Origin: Piezodorus guildinii
Lineage: Eukaryota; Arthropoda; Insecta; Hemiptera; Pentatomidae
NCBI GenBank assembly: GCA_023052935.1
Contig: CM041298.1
Location: 18,459,371-18,523,370, forward strand
DNA: 64,000 nucleotides
Direction: 5' to 3'
Part shown: positions 54,376 to 64,000 of the stretch, in pieces
How the letters are laid out: the number at the start of each line of letters is the position of its first letter
Numbering within the stretch: position 1 is the first letter of the stretch
Notes under the pieces: model-generated
Databases searched by the model: none
Seen by the model: the letters and a program-made list of their open reading frames with translations, nothing else
What the model was told of the DNA's origin: nothing
Made by a program: the position numbers and the translations under genes

Positions 54376-55739
54376 CTCTATCACATATATTTATTTAGAT
54401 TAATATTAAACAATAAAATACAAAATAGTTGATTTCTGAAATTTCTCAAACTTAAAAAAGCACTTCTTAAAGAAAGTAAAATTTCTTTTATTTAATAATT
54501 ATTACCATATACTAACTTTTCGATGTGTTATATACGACGATAAAAACATATGTGAACCGCTTAAACCACCTTTAAGTCTTTGAATCCATTTTAGCCATGG
54601 AAACGTATTAACGGAATAGATTACCTGGAATAGCCTTAAGGATATTAGGAGGTGCATTTTCATCCAATCACAGGAACCATTAACAGATCAATTTAAATCA
54701 AACAGAACTTAGTTAAACGGCGGATCGAGATCAGTTTAATCGGAGCTGTATCAGTTCTTGCTGCGGTCGCTACTCAAACTAACGGCCAACAGCGGATAGA
54801 AGGAAGATTAGGATTGGTGAAGAAAAACCGATGTCGATCCCATCTGTCCAATCAGGGAAGCCAACACTTGTTCTTCAGCCCCGACCAATTTTGGGACACC
54901 CAAGAGTCATCTACTTCCCACCCTTAATGTCTTTTGGTTTTTGTGTCCTTCCTTTTTCGTTCAATTTCATATTCTATAGGAACATGCTGAATAGAAAATT
55001 TGCATAGGCTTTCTTTCATGTGTTTTTTTAGAATTATGTCACAGTAATATACAGGGAGAGCGAGAAAAAGAATACTTCATTTATTTGTAAATTTGTGACA
55101 TACTATAGACATTTATTTAGAAATATTTTTTTCTTAAAGAATACATAATACAATAATTTGTATTGTTAATTTTTACATTATTTATTTCATTTTTTCCTGT
55201 TATGTAAGTTAAGGGAATAAATAGAAATTAACTATGTTGTAATATATTGTTTAATATATACTAAATAAATATATGTTTTCACGATTTTACATTGGATTAT
55301 CTCCTTTTAATTACAAGATAATGCAAATATGTATACAGTTATGATGTTCCAAAATATATATATATACAGAACAATATTAAAAAGGAGTGTGTGTCAACTC
55401 AAATACAGCGTTACTTCAATTACGAAAAATCCTAATGAACCAATTTCACCGCTAATTTAAGAAAAACGGGATATATATTCAAATTACATTAACCCAATAT
55501 TATAATTTATGAAAAAAAACAGCTTCAAACGAAATATGAAAGAAATGACTACAACAGAAAAATATAAGAATCTAATGTCAAAAACCTTAATTCATGTTAC
55601 TCAAATTTAATAAACAAATATTAACAATACGTCTGAATAATATTAACAATAAATTAACAAAAAGAGAAAATCCGTGACTCCTGAATTTGGAAAAACCTCT
55701 ATACCTGAACTTTTTCTAACATCTTTGCTTCAGTGCTGT
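54376..55739. other. No recognised gene
   Basis: A GC-richer island at 54700-54930 has no long frame and matches nothing else in the window. It could be host sequence or an unknown repeat. Confidence 0.35.
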
Positions 55740-56250
55740 TTCAAAGTTTACAATTTACACATAAGACATGAGGATTACCGGTAATGAACTTCGGACCAAG
55801 CAGCAAGACAAGAGAGACCCTCCCAGGGCGAGGAACAGCCATCTTGACCCCGTCTGAGCTTAGTGGACCACTCATGGAACAAAAAGCGGACAACTGGCAG
55901 GCAATGTGGGACGAGTGGCCGGCGAGTAAATTAAAGATTATTAAAAAACCGTAAAGTCCTGGTCCACATCGGGCTGTGGCAGCCGCAGGGAGGAAGTTGC
56001 ATTGACCAGACTGCGGATAGGACACACCCGACTGACACATCCTTACCTTTTTGCTCGCGAGCCTGCACCCCTGTGCCAACATTGAAATGGAATCCTCTCG
56101 ATTACTCATATCATCCAAGAATGCCCGTATTATACATCGCAGCTTCACAGATTGAGACTGTGATATATAAAACGTTCTAGTAGATAATGAGAATTTAATT
56201 AAAATAATTTTTGAACTTTTTCGGAAAAATTCTTTACTACCCAAATTATA
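55740..56250 (+). pseudogene. I-group LINE relic: RNase H end and Cys/His C terminus
   Basis: Plus-strand frames with small indels show ITGNE and SDQAAR (RNase H GI.GNE..AD pattern), then ETLPGRGTAILTPSELS, WQAMWDEWPASKLKIIK, LTRLRIGHTRLTHPYLF and CQH-x-NGILSITHIIQECPYY. The last is the C-x2-C...H...C finger that closes ORF2 in I-group and R1-type LINEs; its second cysteine codon is now TGA. The RT domain is absent. An opposite-strand frame of 167 codons over the same DNA is its shadow. Confidence 0.75.
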
Positions 56251-56797
56251 AACCTTACTACCTTCATCATTCGAACTTTATACCAAAAACAAGTTTTTGT
56301 TACAACTTTATTTATTATTAAGTGGTTTGTCGTAACTTTACACTTATTTTTTAAAAGTTAATTTTGTCATTCATACTTAATTGGCTTCCCCTTTTATACT
56401 TTTTATTTATAATTAATATTATTTATTTATTTCTTAATTCCTCTAAAAGTTTAAAAATTATGTTATCATTAGTATGAGATCAGCTGATGCGCCAGATGGT
56501 AACAGTCGCACTTAACTTCATCTCTGAGATTTTTGATTTTTCAAAAGGATTTTCATCGATTCCAGTCTCGAAAAAGCTGCCAGCTTTTTGGACATCAACA
56601 GCAGTAAGGATTGGAGTATTATTTCGGTAAGCAGAGTAATTTTTTTTTACCGCAAACAGTGAATGCAGAGTCAATAGGCTTGACACAAAGGGTAGCCATA
56701 TTTCCTCATATCAGCTGATTGCTGGTATTGGGAATATATACTTATTACTTGTTTCCCTTTAACATTCTTATATTACTATCTTTTTTTTATATATGAA

Positions 56798-58111
56798 ATG
56801 CGATATTTTCATCAAGTGATGTCTTCTAAAACGGCAAGTAAAAGATCAAGATCAGCAGGTTCAAATTCGTCTCCCACTAAACAAAGACCTCGTCGTGATA
56901 ACAATAAGAAGTTACCAACACAAGCGAACCCTTCAAGTAACATTTTGAAATCTGAACCCCAGCCTGGCCCATCATCACAGGAGATGACAGATGAATCTCC
57001 TTTTTTCACACCGAATCCATTTCAAATCCTCCATAGTGAAAAAGAAGACATGGAATCTGCCCCTACACCAAGGGAACCACCACCTCCCCCGATATTTGTC
57101 AAAAATATTAAAAATTTACAACTTCTTTGTGCACAACTTAATAAATTAACCAACCCTGGTAGCTACTCATGTCTGAATAGAACAAATGACACTAAAATAT
57201 CTCCGGATAGTGCTGAAACCTACAGGAAAGTAGTAAAATATCTGACAGACACCAAGGCCGAGTTCCATACTTATCAGCTACGCCAGGAGAGATCACTGAG
57301 GGTTGTAATAAGAAACTTGCATCCCTCGACACCAACTGAAGTTATTAAAGAAGAACTGATGGAGATGGGATATAAGGTGCGCCAAGTCACCAACGTTTTG
57401 AAAGATAAAGTTCAACTTCCAATGTTTTTTGTTGATCTAGAACCATCGACAGGAGTCGAAAAAATCTACGATCTTAAACGACTGTACTACAGCTGTGTAA
57501 GAGTTGAGAAGCCCTACATGAAGAAGGATATAGTCCAATGCCATAATTGTCAGGCATATGGCCATACTAAATCTTATTGCCACCATATACCACGCTGTGT
57601 GAAATGCGGAGAAGAGCATAGGACAGGAGAATGCACTAAACCGAAGTCATCACCCGCAGTATGTGCTCATTGCCTCAAGGACCATCCAGCCAACTACAAG
57701 GGATGCCAAATATATAAAAATCTAAAGACCAGATTTCAAAAACCTCAAGAACCAGAAACAGCAAGAATAACAAGATCTAGAAGAGAACCATCTAAATTTG
57801 TAGATTCCAATGTCTCATTTGCCCACTTACTTGGAGGTGGGGACCAGAGTAATGAAGCCGAGGCCCTGCCGAAACAACGTTTACCTCAGCATAATCCACC
57901 TATTCCACAACAAACTATTCCGCAAAATTTTCCTATTCTTCAAAAAACTCCTCAACATCAAATTTCCCATATCCCTTCTCCATCAAACGTCACAGACCTT
58001 ACCAGTCTCATGACATCCTTCATCTCCGAAATCAAATCCCTTGTTATGCCTCTAATATCACTCCTTACGAACCTTGTATCAAATCTCATTCCTGCCTTAC
58101 AAAAACCATAA
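56798..58111 (+). CDS. LINE ORF1, gag-like RNA-binding protein
   Basis: Encodes the RNA-binding partner of the ORF2 enzyme, expected to coat LINE RNA. 437 codons from the ATG at 56798; a second Met (MSSKTASKRSR) eight codons in, at 56819, is an equally good start. The N-terminal ~100 residues are basic and Pro/Ser-rich. From residue 167 (LRVVIRNLHPSTP...) comes the region that precedes the knuckles in Jockey gags. Residues 248-303 carry three Cys/His knuckles: CHNCQAYGHTKSYC, CVKCGEEHRTGEC and CAHCLKDHPANYKGC. The C terminus is Gln/Pro-rich, then hydrophobic. The frame is intact. Its stop TAA is followed directly, in the same frame, by the ATG of ORF2. Confidence 0.9.
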   Translation: MRYFHQVMSSKTASKRSRSAGSNSSPTKQRPRRDNNKKLPTQANPSSNILKSEPQPGPSSQEMTDESPFFTPNPFQILHSEKEDMESAPTPREPPPPPIFVKNIKNLQLLCAQLNKLTNPGSYSCLNRTNDTKISPDSAETYRKVVKYLTDTKAEFHTYQLRQERSLRVVIRNLHPSTPTEVIKEELMEMGYKVRQVTNVLKDKVQLPMFFVDLEPSTGVEKIYDLKRLYYSCVRVEKPYMKKDIVQCHNCQAYGHTKSYCHHIPRCVKCGEEHRTGECTKPKSSPAVCAHCLKDHPANYKGCQIYKNLKTRFQKPQEPETARITRSRREPSKFVDSNVSFAHLLGGGDQSNEAEALPKQRLPQHNPPIPQQTIPQNFPILQKTPQHQISHIPSPSNVTDLTSLMTSFISEIKSLVMPLISLLTNLVSNLIPALQKP

Positions 58112-60791
58112 ATGACCTCACCTAATTCCTTATCCATTCTCCTTTGGAATGCGAATGGTGTTAGAAATCACACTGACGAACTGACAGCGTTGTTGCAAGA
58201 CAAAACAATTGACGTTGCACTTATTACTGAAACTAGACTAACCACTAAACAGCTTTTCAAAATACCGCAGTACATAACATACCGTACAGACCACCCAGAC
58301 GGCAAAGCTCATGCCGGTTCTGCTATCATTGTCCACCAATCCCTCTCTCATCATTTACTTCCACTTCCTACCTATGATTTCCTGCAAGCCACAGCAATAG
58401 TAATCAAGACTTTTTCCTATCCGGTAACTATTACATCAGCATATTGCCCTCCCAAACACTCCATTTCCAACACCGAATTTGCATCCTTCCTGGATTCCTT
58501 AGGAAATCATTTTATTCTGGGTGGAGATCTAAACGCCAAGCACCAGCAGTGGGGTTCTAGAACCACGAATTCTCGTGGAAGAAATTTGCTGACTGCTCTG
58601 AATTCCCGAAATTTTAACCTCATACCTCCTGACTCCCCTACCTACTGGCCAACAGATCCTAACCGTAATCCAGATATCCTCGACTTCTTCATCCACAGCG
58701 GATTAGGCTCCCTGAACTATTCCGTAACTCGCCTTGATGAACTATCCTCTGACCATAGTCCACTGATCCTTAAAGTATCTCTAACTCCTATTCCGAAACC
58801 CATTCCACCATCATTTATCCGAGGCCCTGTCAACTGGAACCTCTTCCACCAAATCCTCACCGATAATATTGACCTCACTGTGACCCTCAAAACACCGGAT
58901 GACCTTGATGATTCCGTCTACTCGTTTACAACCACCATTCAGCAAGCTGTCTGGACTGCCTCCTCTCCTAAGCACTCCAATAGAACTCCTCAGCAAAACC
59001 ATTTACCTCAACACCTAGCTGACCTCATCCATGCAAAACGCCGAGCCAGATCATTATGGCAAAGAACCCGACACCCAACAGATCGCCGCTCCTATAACTT
59101 TTATTGTAGGCAATTAAAGCGGGAGTTGGCGACCTTCCGTTCCCAGTCCTTTAATTCCTACCTCTCCTCTCTATCAGCTCGAGATAATTCCCTGTGGAAT
59201 GTGACCAAAAAGATCCTAAAATACCATAAAGTTTCCCATCCTCTCCGGTGATGACTCCTGGGCTGCGTCTGATGAAGATAAAGCCGAGGAATTCGCCACA
59301 CACCTCTCCAAAGTATTCACTCCTCACCCGGAATCCAACAGAAATCATACCACAACAGTTCAAGAATTCCTTTTCTCACCAATACCTCTTTCCCTACCTC
59401 CTAAAGCTATTAATCCATCTGAGGTGAAATATCTTCTTCAAAAACTGACCCTTCGTAAATCTCCTGGACACGATCTCCTTACCCCCCAGATCCTGCGACA
59501 ACTTCCCCAGAAAGCCATTATTTTTCTTACATACATCTACAACTGCATCCTTCGCACCACCTATTTTCCTCTCTTATGGAAACATTCCACAATCATTCTA
59601 CTCCTAAAACCAGGTAAACCTTCCAGTAACACTTCATCCTACAGACCTATAAGTCTACTCCCCATCCTCTCAAAAATCTTCGAAAAGCTCCTTCTAAAAC
59701 GAATCCTGCCTATATTAGAATCTCACAACCTTCCTTCCCACCAGTTTGGTTTCCGTTCTCATCATTCCACTGTTCAACAAGGACTCCGAGTTGTAGACCA
59801 TATTTCCTCTGCCCTCGAATGTAAAGAGTATTGTTCTGGTGCGTTTCTGGACATAGCGCAAGCTTTTGACCGGGTATGGCACGCTGGATTACTCTTCAAG
59901 CTTAAAACGCATTTACCCCAGTCTCTCTACCTCATTCTAAGATCCTATCTCTCAAACCGCTCCTTCCAAGTACGCTGTGGTGTAGAATTTTCCAACTTTT
60001 ATCCCGTTGAGGCCGGTGTTCCTCAGGGCAGCGTCCTGGGACCCGTTCTCTACATCCTTTACACCGCTGATATTCCTAATCATCCTGACACCTTTCTGGC
60101 AACATTTGCAGATGACACCGCCATCCTATCATCCAGTTCCGATCCCGAAACCGCATCCTTAATCCTGCAAAGACACCTTTGTCTTATCGAAGACTGGTGT
60201 GGTGCTTGGCGCATAAAGGTGAACGAGGCCAAATGCAAACATGTAACCTTCACTCTTCGACGAAACTCCTGTCCGCCAGTTTACTTCAATTCCATTCCTA
60301 TTCCTCCTTCAGATACAGTCCGCTATCTTGGCTTACTACTAGACAAAAGACTGACGTGGAACCCACATACAAGACTTAAAAGAAAAGAACTCAATCGACG
60401 ATTCGGACAGTTATACAGACTGTTAAACAGAAAATCTGAACTTACAGTTGACAACAAATTATTAATTTATAAGACAATACTGAAGCCCATCTGGACCTAC
60501 GGACTTGAACTGTGGGGGACAGCTAAACGTTCTAACATCAAACGCATTCAATCCTTTCAATCCAAAGTCCTCCGAATAATAGTAAATGCTCCTTATTATG
60601 TATCCAACTATACCTTGCACCACGACCTTAATGTTCCATTTATTTCAGACCTAATTCCATCCAAATTTTCCAAATTCCATCAGAACCTCATTCATCATCC
60701 TAATCCTTTGGCACGATCCCTATCCAGCTCCACTCATCCATACAACCCACCTAGAAGGTTGAAACGGCAGTGGCCCCGAGATATATTGTAA
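58112..60791 (+). pseudogene. LINE ORF2, endonuclease-reverse transcriptase, one frameshift
   Basis: Would nick target DNA and copy the LINE RNA onto it. The first frame (58112-59251) is an exonuclease-endonuclease-phosphatase domain: NANG near residue 10, E40 in ITETRL, D139/N141 in GGDLNAK, D214/H215 in SDHSP. It runs into TGA at 59249. The continuation is in the +1 frame from ~59241 (GDDSWAASDEDKAEEF) and covers the RT: KSPGHD, LLKPGKPS, RPISLLP, FLDIAQAFDRVWH, AGVPQGSVLGPVLY, FADDTA (GATGAC at 60111-60116), RYLGLLLDKRLTW, and the end RRLKRQWPRDIL. A single base indel near 59235-59249 accounts for the break; otherwise all catalytic residues are present. No RNase H domain, consistent with Jockey. 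Confidence 0.92.
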
Positions 60792-61216
60792 ATACATATG
60801 CTGGAGTTCTGACACTGGTCAGATTCTTCTCTCAAGTGCGGTGTGATTGTGGCTATGGCGCCCTCACTTAGCTTCCGCTGGTTCTCACCAGTGATGCGGC
60901 TGAGAGGGAGGCGCTGGGATCCTTTGGACTCTGCTTGTCCTTCCACAAGTGGGGGGACAAGCCCCGTCCGGGGTTCCCGAGCTGATTGTAAATATTGTAC
61001 ATAGGTATGAATGTGACATGTTTTGTATATTTATTTGTTAACTTCATTTATTTGTATTTATTTTGTCTACTTAATTTTGTTATTGTATACGTTTACTTAT
61101 TTTGATTTTATTTTATGTAATTTGACTTGTCTTTTGTTTATATTGTAAATATTGTATGAATGAGATCCTGTAGCACTATTATTATTGTCTATTATGACAA
61201 ATTGTAATATATACGA

Positions 61217-61255
<39 letters not shown>
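60792..61255 (+). other. Family A 3' UTR and poly(A) tail
   Basis: GC-rich first part (GGCGCCCTCACTTAGCTTCC, GAGGGAGGCGCTGGGATCC), then AT-rich with GTAAATATTGTA repeated near 60988 and 61146, a GAATAAA-type signal and ~37 A. The A tract is long enough to suggest a young insertion. Confidence 0.85.
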
Positions 61256-61258
<3 letters not shown>

Positions 61259-61263
61259 AGTAT

Positions 61264-61489
61264 AGGCCTTGATGACTTAAACATAAGTCTATGTAAGACA
61301 CTATTTTATCTCAAATTTTAAGTAAATTTCTAGTAATATCTTTAATGGGAATTCTAATAGAAATGTTGCCGTTTTAAATCCCGTCTAGGAAGGTTGAAAT
61401 TAATTTTTTAAAGGGCTTTCGCAATTACTTTTTTTTTCTTCTAATTCTGGCTAAAGTATATTTGTGGACTATTGGATTTTCCTTTTTGC
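61264..61489. other. No recognised feature
   Basis: Short AT-rich stretch. Confidence 0.4.
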
Positions 61490-61625
61490 TGTTACTTACC
61501 TATGCATGAAATATACAGTATGGAAAAGTATTTCAATCGTAAAATGTTTCTAAATTGAGTTTTCACTAGAAAACACGTTTTAGATCTCCTGATTCCGAAA
61601 GACAAAATCTCGCAAGCAGTGGGTA
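61490..61625 (+). mobile_element. HINE/DINE-1-like 5' fragment
   Basis: GTATGGAAAAGTATTTCAATCG, GAGTTTTCACTAGAAAACACG and ATCTCCTGATTCC follow the 5' order of the family. Interrupted by the LINE fragment that follows. Confidence 0.5.
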
Positions 61626-61630
61626 TGTGG

Positions 61631-62035
61631 AAAGCCTAACTCAAAAACTCTAATCCCCTCCAAATTCATAATCTTCCATCAGAAGCTTACTCACCTTCCT
61701 AATCCCTTGGCACACTCCCTATCCAGTTCCAAACATCCATATAACCCTCCTCGTAGGTTGAAGCGGCAGTGGCCGGATGTTATTGGAGTGCTGCAATGGC
61801 CAGCTTCTCCACTCATGCCCTGAGTGTATGTGGTTCTAGCGCCCTCGCTCAGCCTCCACTGACTCTCAAGACCAGTGACGCAGCCGAATGAGAGGCGCTG
61901 GGATCTTCTGGCATTGTGCCTCGACATCCACTAGTGGATCTCGAGGTTTGATTCAGTGATCCCAGGGGCAGTTTGTAAATATTGTAAATAGGTATGAATG
62001 TGAACAAGATTGTTATTATTACTTTCTTTATAGTA
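61631..62035 (+). pseudogene. Family A-related LINE 3' end
   Basis: Reads NPLAHSLSSSKHPYNPPRRLKRQWPDVI, the family A C terminus with changes, then a 3' UTR similar in layout (GGCGCTGGGATC, GTTTGTAAATATTGTAAATAGGTATGAATGTGA) but diverged. A different sub-family from 56476-61255. Confidence 0.75.
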
Positions 62036-62057
62036 CTTATTTAATTTTGTGTATATA

Positions 62058-62400
62058 TAGGATTTTGGAATGCAAGGATTGGATGCCATAGGTCCAAATA
62101 GGTTGGATATCGTGATTTAAATGAGTTTTTTTGTAGTAAATAGTAGTTTTTAACGTTTGTATAGTAAGTGTTGTAGTAAGCGGTATCTGCAGGCAGTTTC
62201 CTGTCGTTTCAGTCTAGTGTGAGGATTCCAAGTAAGGGGCTTGTCTAGATGTAGTCCAAGGTAGCGGATCTGTTCAACGGGATTAGTGGAATGTTGACAA
62301 AGGATACAGTAGGACAGGTATTCATAGGCTTGCGACGAAGGGTAAAGGTAATTTGATGGGATTTATTGGGATTGAGTTTAATTCTAATTTTAATATTGGT
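62058..62400 (-). pseudogene. LINE family B, internal RT fragment
   Basis: Minus strand matches the region between RT domain 5 and SNPYNPKS of family B: PNKSHQITFTLRRKP-type sequence near 62340, YLGLHLD near 62240, and the Q-SK-I end near 62060. Lacks the 3' end. Confidence 0.65.
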
Positions 62401-62478
62401 TATTTAAGAACACAGTAAGTATTTTATATTTTTGCATTGTGTCTTTTTTGATTGGATTTTTCACTTTAAGTAATGTAA

Positions 62479-63530
62479 GCACGGGTGCTTTTCTCGACGT
62501 GCAACAATTGTTCGACCGAGTCTGGCACCCAGGACTCCTTTATAAACTCCGTCAATTCCTTCCGCAAATTCCTTCCTCATAACCCGTTCCTACCTCACAA
62601 AGAGAACCTTTCAAGTAAATCATAACCTTTCCTACTCTTCCATATTTTCTCAGTCTGCAGGAGTACCTCAGGGTAGTATCTGAGGTCCCATCCTTTATAC
62701 GGTATATACAGCTGATATCCCACTCCATCCTAGCACTGTCCTCACAACTTATGCAGATGACACTTGTGTGTTATCCGTCCAAAATGACCAACCGCTGCAT
62801 CCCAAATCCTTCAGTCCTACATCACAGCCATTGAGGGATGGTGTCAGAACTGGAGGATTAAAATAAATCCTAAAAAATCCCACCAAATTACCTTTACACT
62901 TCGTCAAAAACCGATGACCTCCTGCCATACCGTATCCTTTAATAATACGCCACTCATACCTGTTGAGCAAATCCGATACCTAGGACTCCATCTTGACAAA
63001 CGTCTTACATGGAACCCTCACACGAGACTAAAACGACAGGAAACTGCCCGTAGATACCGATTACTACAACACTTACTAGACAAACGTTCAAAACTTCCAA
63101 TTCACTACAAAAAGCTCATTTATATCACTGTCATCAGACCCATCTGGACATAGGGAATCGAGCTTTGGGGCTCTACTAAGCCATATAATTCCTCCCGCAT
63201 CCAATCCTTACAATCCAAAATCCTTCGCAAAATCCTAAATGCTCCTTATTTCGTCAAAAACAAAATCATCCATAACGACCTTAATATCCCATTTGTGGCC
63301 CATATAAACCCTCTTGTCCGTAACCTATCAACCTAACATATTCCTGACAACCCTCTGAGGCGATTGAAAAGAAGATGGCCTCGGGATCTACTTACTTAAA
63401 TAAACATCGAAGTACCACTGGGTAGTTTCTTCACAAGCCTTTTACGCCTTTTTATTACAATTCATCACTTTTACTTATTGTATTAATGTAATATACAGTT
63501 GTAAAATTCAATAAAACATGAATAAAAAAA
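62479..63530 (+). pseudogene. LINE family B, longest copy in the window
   Basis: Begins inside RT domain 3 (GAFLDVQQLFDRVWHPGLL), then SAGVPQGS, stop, GPILYTVYTADIP, TYADDTCVLSV (catalytic Y-A-D-D near 62753), INPKKSHQITFTLRQKPMTSC, RYLGLHLDKRLTWNPHTRLKRQETARRY, IRPIWT, stop, and RRLKRRWPRDLLT then stop. Several frameshifts and stops. The 3' UTR ends TACAGTTGTAAAATTCAATA with A-rich tail. Flanked by the 11-bp duplication AAGTAATGTAA (62468-62478, 63531-63541). Confidence 0.9.
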
Positions 63531-63541
63531 AAGTAATGTAA

Positions 63542-64000
63542 AGGAATAGGAAACTACATTTCCTTATTAACAGTTTTTAAAAAGAGATGACTCATAGTTT
63601 GATATTATTATCCCTTCTAGAAGGTTTTAATAATATTTCGCATTTTACTCTAAATCTACTATTTTGAATTTCCAAGGAGCACTTAGGCACTAACGCTTAA
63701 ATATTCGAAAGTGGTATCCCATGCTTTTAAAAGCCGTAGTAATTTTCAATATGGACTCTTCGAATACACAAAAGGCAGCTACTTAAAGACGTATACATAA
63801 AATAGTTTCATTTTAATTATCTATAATGTAAAATGTCTAGGTGTGAAGCTATTTTTTAAAATTTTTTTTTTTTTTTAAATATTTATTCGCTACTGCTAAA
63901 AACTCTACAAATAATCCATGAATGAGTAGATATACAAACATGGCATGAGGAAGAGCAGTACTCAGCGGCACCTAATCTTGGAATGATATGAAAATGTATT
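63542..64000. other. No recognised feature
   Basis: AT-rich, with a T-tract near 63860; no supportable frame to the window end. Confidence 0.4.

Larger units (their letters stand above)
56476..61255 (+). mobile_element. Jockey-like LINE (family A), near full length
   Basis: Proposed limits come from an 8-bp direct repeat ATTAGTAT at 56468-56475 and 61256-61263, giving 4780 bp: ~320-bp 5' UTR, ORF1, ORF2, ~430-bp 3' UTR and poly(A). Jockey-type elements are usually 4-5 kb and often have internal promoters. The 5' limit is the least certain part. Truncated relatives lie at 34120-34749 and 46145-46226, with a diverged one at 61631-62035. Confidence 0.8.

Noticed and set aside
55741..56244. 167-codon frame on the minus strand
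   Set aside because: It is the antisense shadow of the RNase H/LINE C-terminal relic, whose plus-strand motifs are specific.
56480..56686. 68-codon minus-strand frame upstream of LINE ORF1
   Set aside because: Lies in the proposed 5' UTR, antisense to the LINE, with no motif; treated as chance.

Overview
This 64 kb window looks like AT-rich, repeat-dominated nuclear DNA from an arthropod, most likely an insect. I cannot fix the order; a hemipteran-like genome is only a guess. The clues are the low GC content, a nearly intact mariner of the cecropia/Hsmar1-like type, a Jockey-type LINE with a CCHC gag, RNase-H-bearing LINE relics, DINE-1-like repeats, and no operon-like or bacterial organisation. 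I found no convincing host exon. Every long or recognisable reading frame belongs to a transposable element.

The dominant repeat (about twenty full or partial copies) is a ~0.9 kb non-coding element. Its 5' end begins ACTTTCACTTAC. Near the 3' end it carries the inverted copy GTAAGTGAAAGT, then a small GTGTG..CGCAC hairpin and CAGAT, and a (GT)n tract lies ~130-180 bp from the 5' end. This matches the architecture of Helentron-associated (HINE/DINE-1-like) elements. Strands given for it run from the ACTTTCACTTAC end to the hairpin end. Copies lie singly, in head-to-tail series (30.65-33.9 kb on -, 39.6-44.4 kb on +), and inside a 1.64 kb inverted repeat (6788-8428 against 11572-13208).

A second theme is a set of 0.7-1.1 kb elements with inverted termini (5.57-6.33, 29.77-30.48, 37.14-37.85, 48.04-48.95 and 53.2-54.4 kb, plus a small one at 4.87-5.06). 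Their arms contain hammerhead-ribozyme-like sequences (CTGATGA, a stem-loop, GAAA, then CGTC or CGTT). One copy is bounded by a 10-bp target duplication, and stem I shows a compensatory change between copies. I read these as non-autonomous Penelope-like or retrozyme-like elements.

LINEs: (A) a Jockey-like element, nearly full length at 56476-61255, with intact ORF1, ORF2 broken by one frameshift, and truncated copies at 34.1 and 46.1 kb; (B) a second Jockey-like family with many 5'-truncated copies; (R) an RTE-like family ending in (ATT)n, six copies; and relics of other RNase-H or CR1-like lineages at 7.0, 12.5, 15.4-16.7, 17.5, 23.4, 24.3 and 55.7 kb. DNA transposons: an apparently intact mariner transposase at 25840-27125, a deleted mariner at 13439-14416, a long-TIR deleted mariner-like element at 42268-42973, a TA-flanked MITE at 40952-41337, and a TAA-flanked Harbinger-like element at 19895-21575. 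Two tRNA-derived SINE families are also present.

Nesting gives a relative chronology: HINE copies are repeatedly the targets of LINEs, mariner-like elements, MITEs and the ribozyme elements. Stretches between these repeats hold nothing I could recognise and are labelled so. Coordinates of degenerate copies are approximate to about 10-20 bp.
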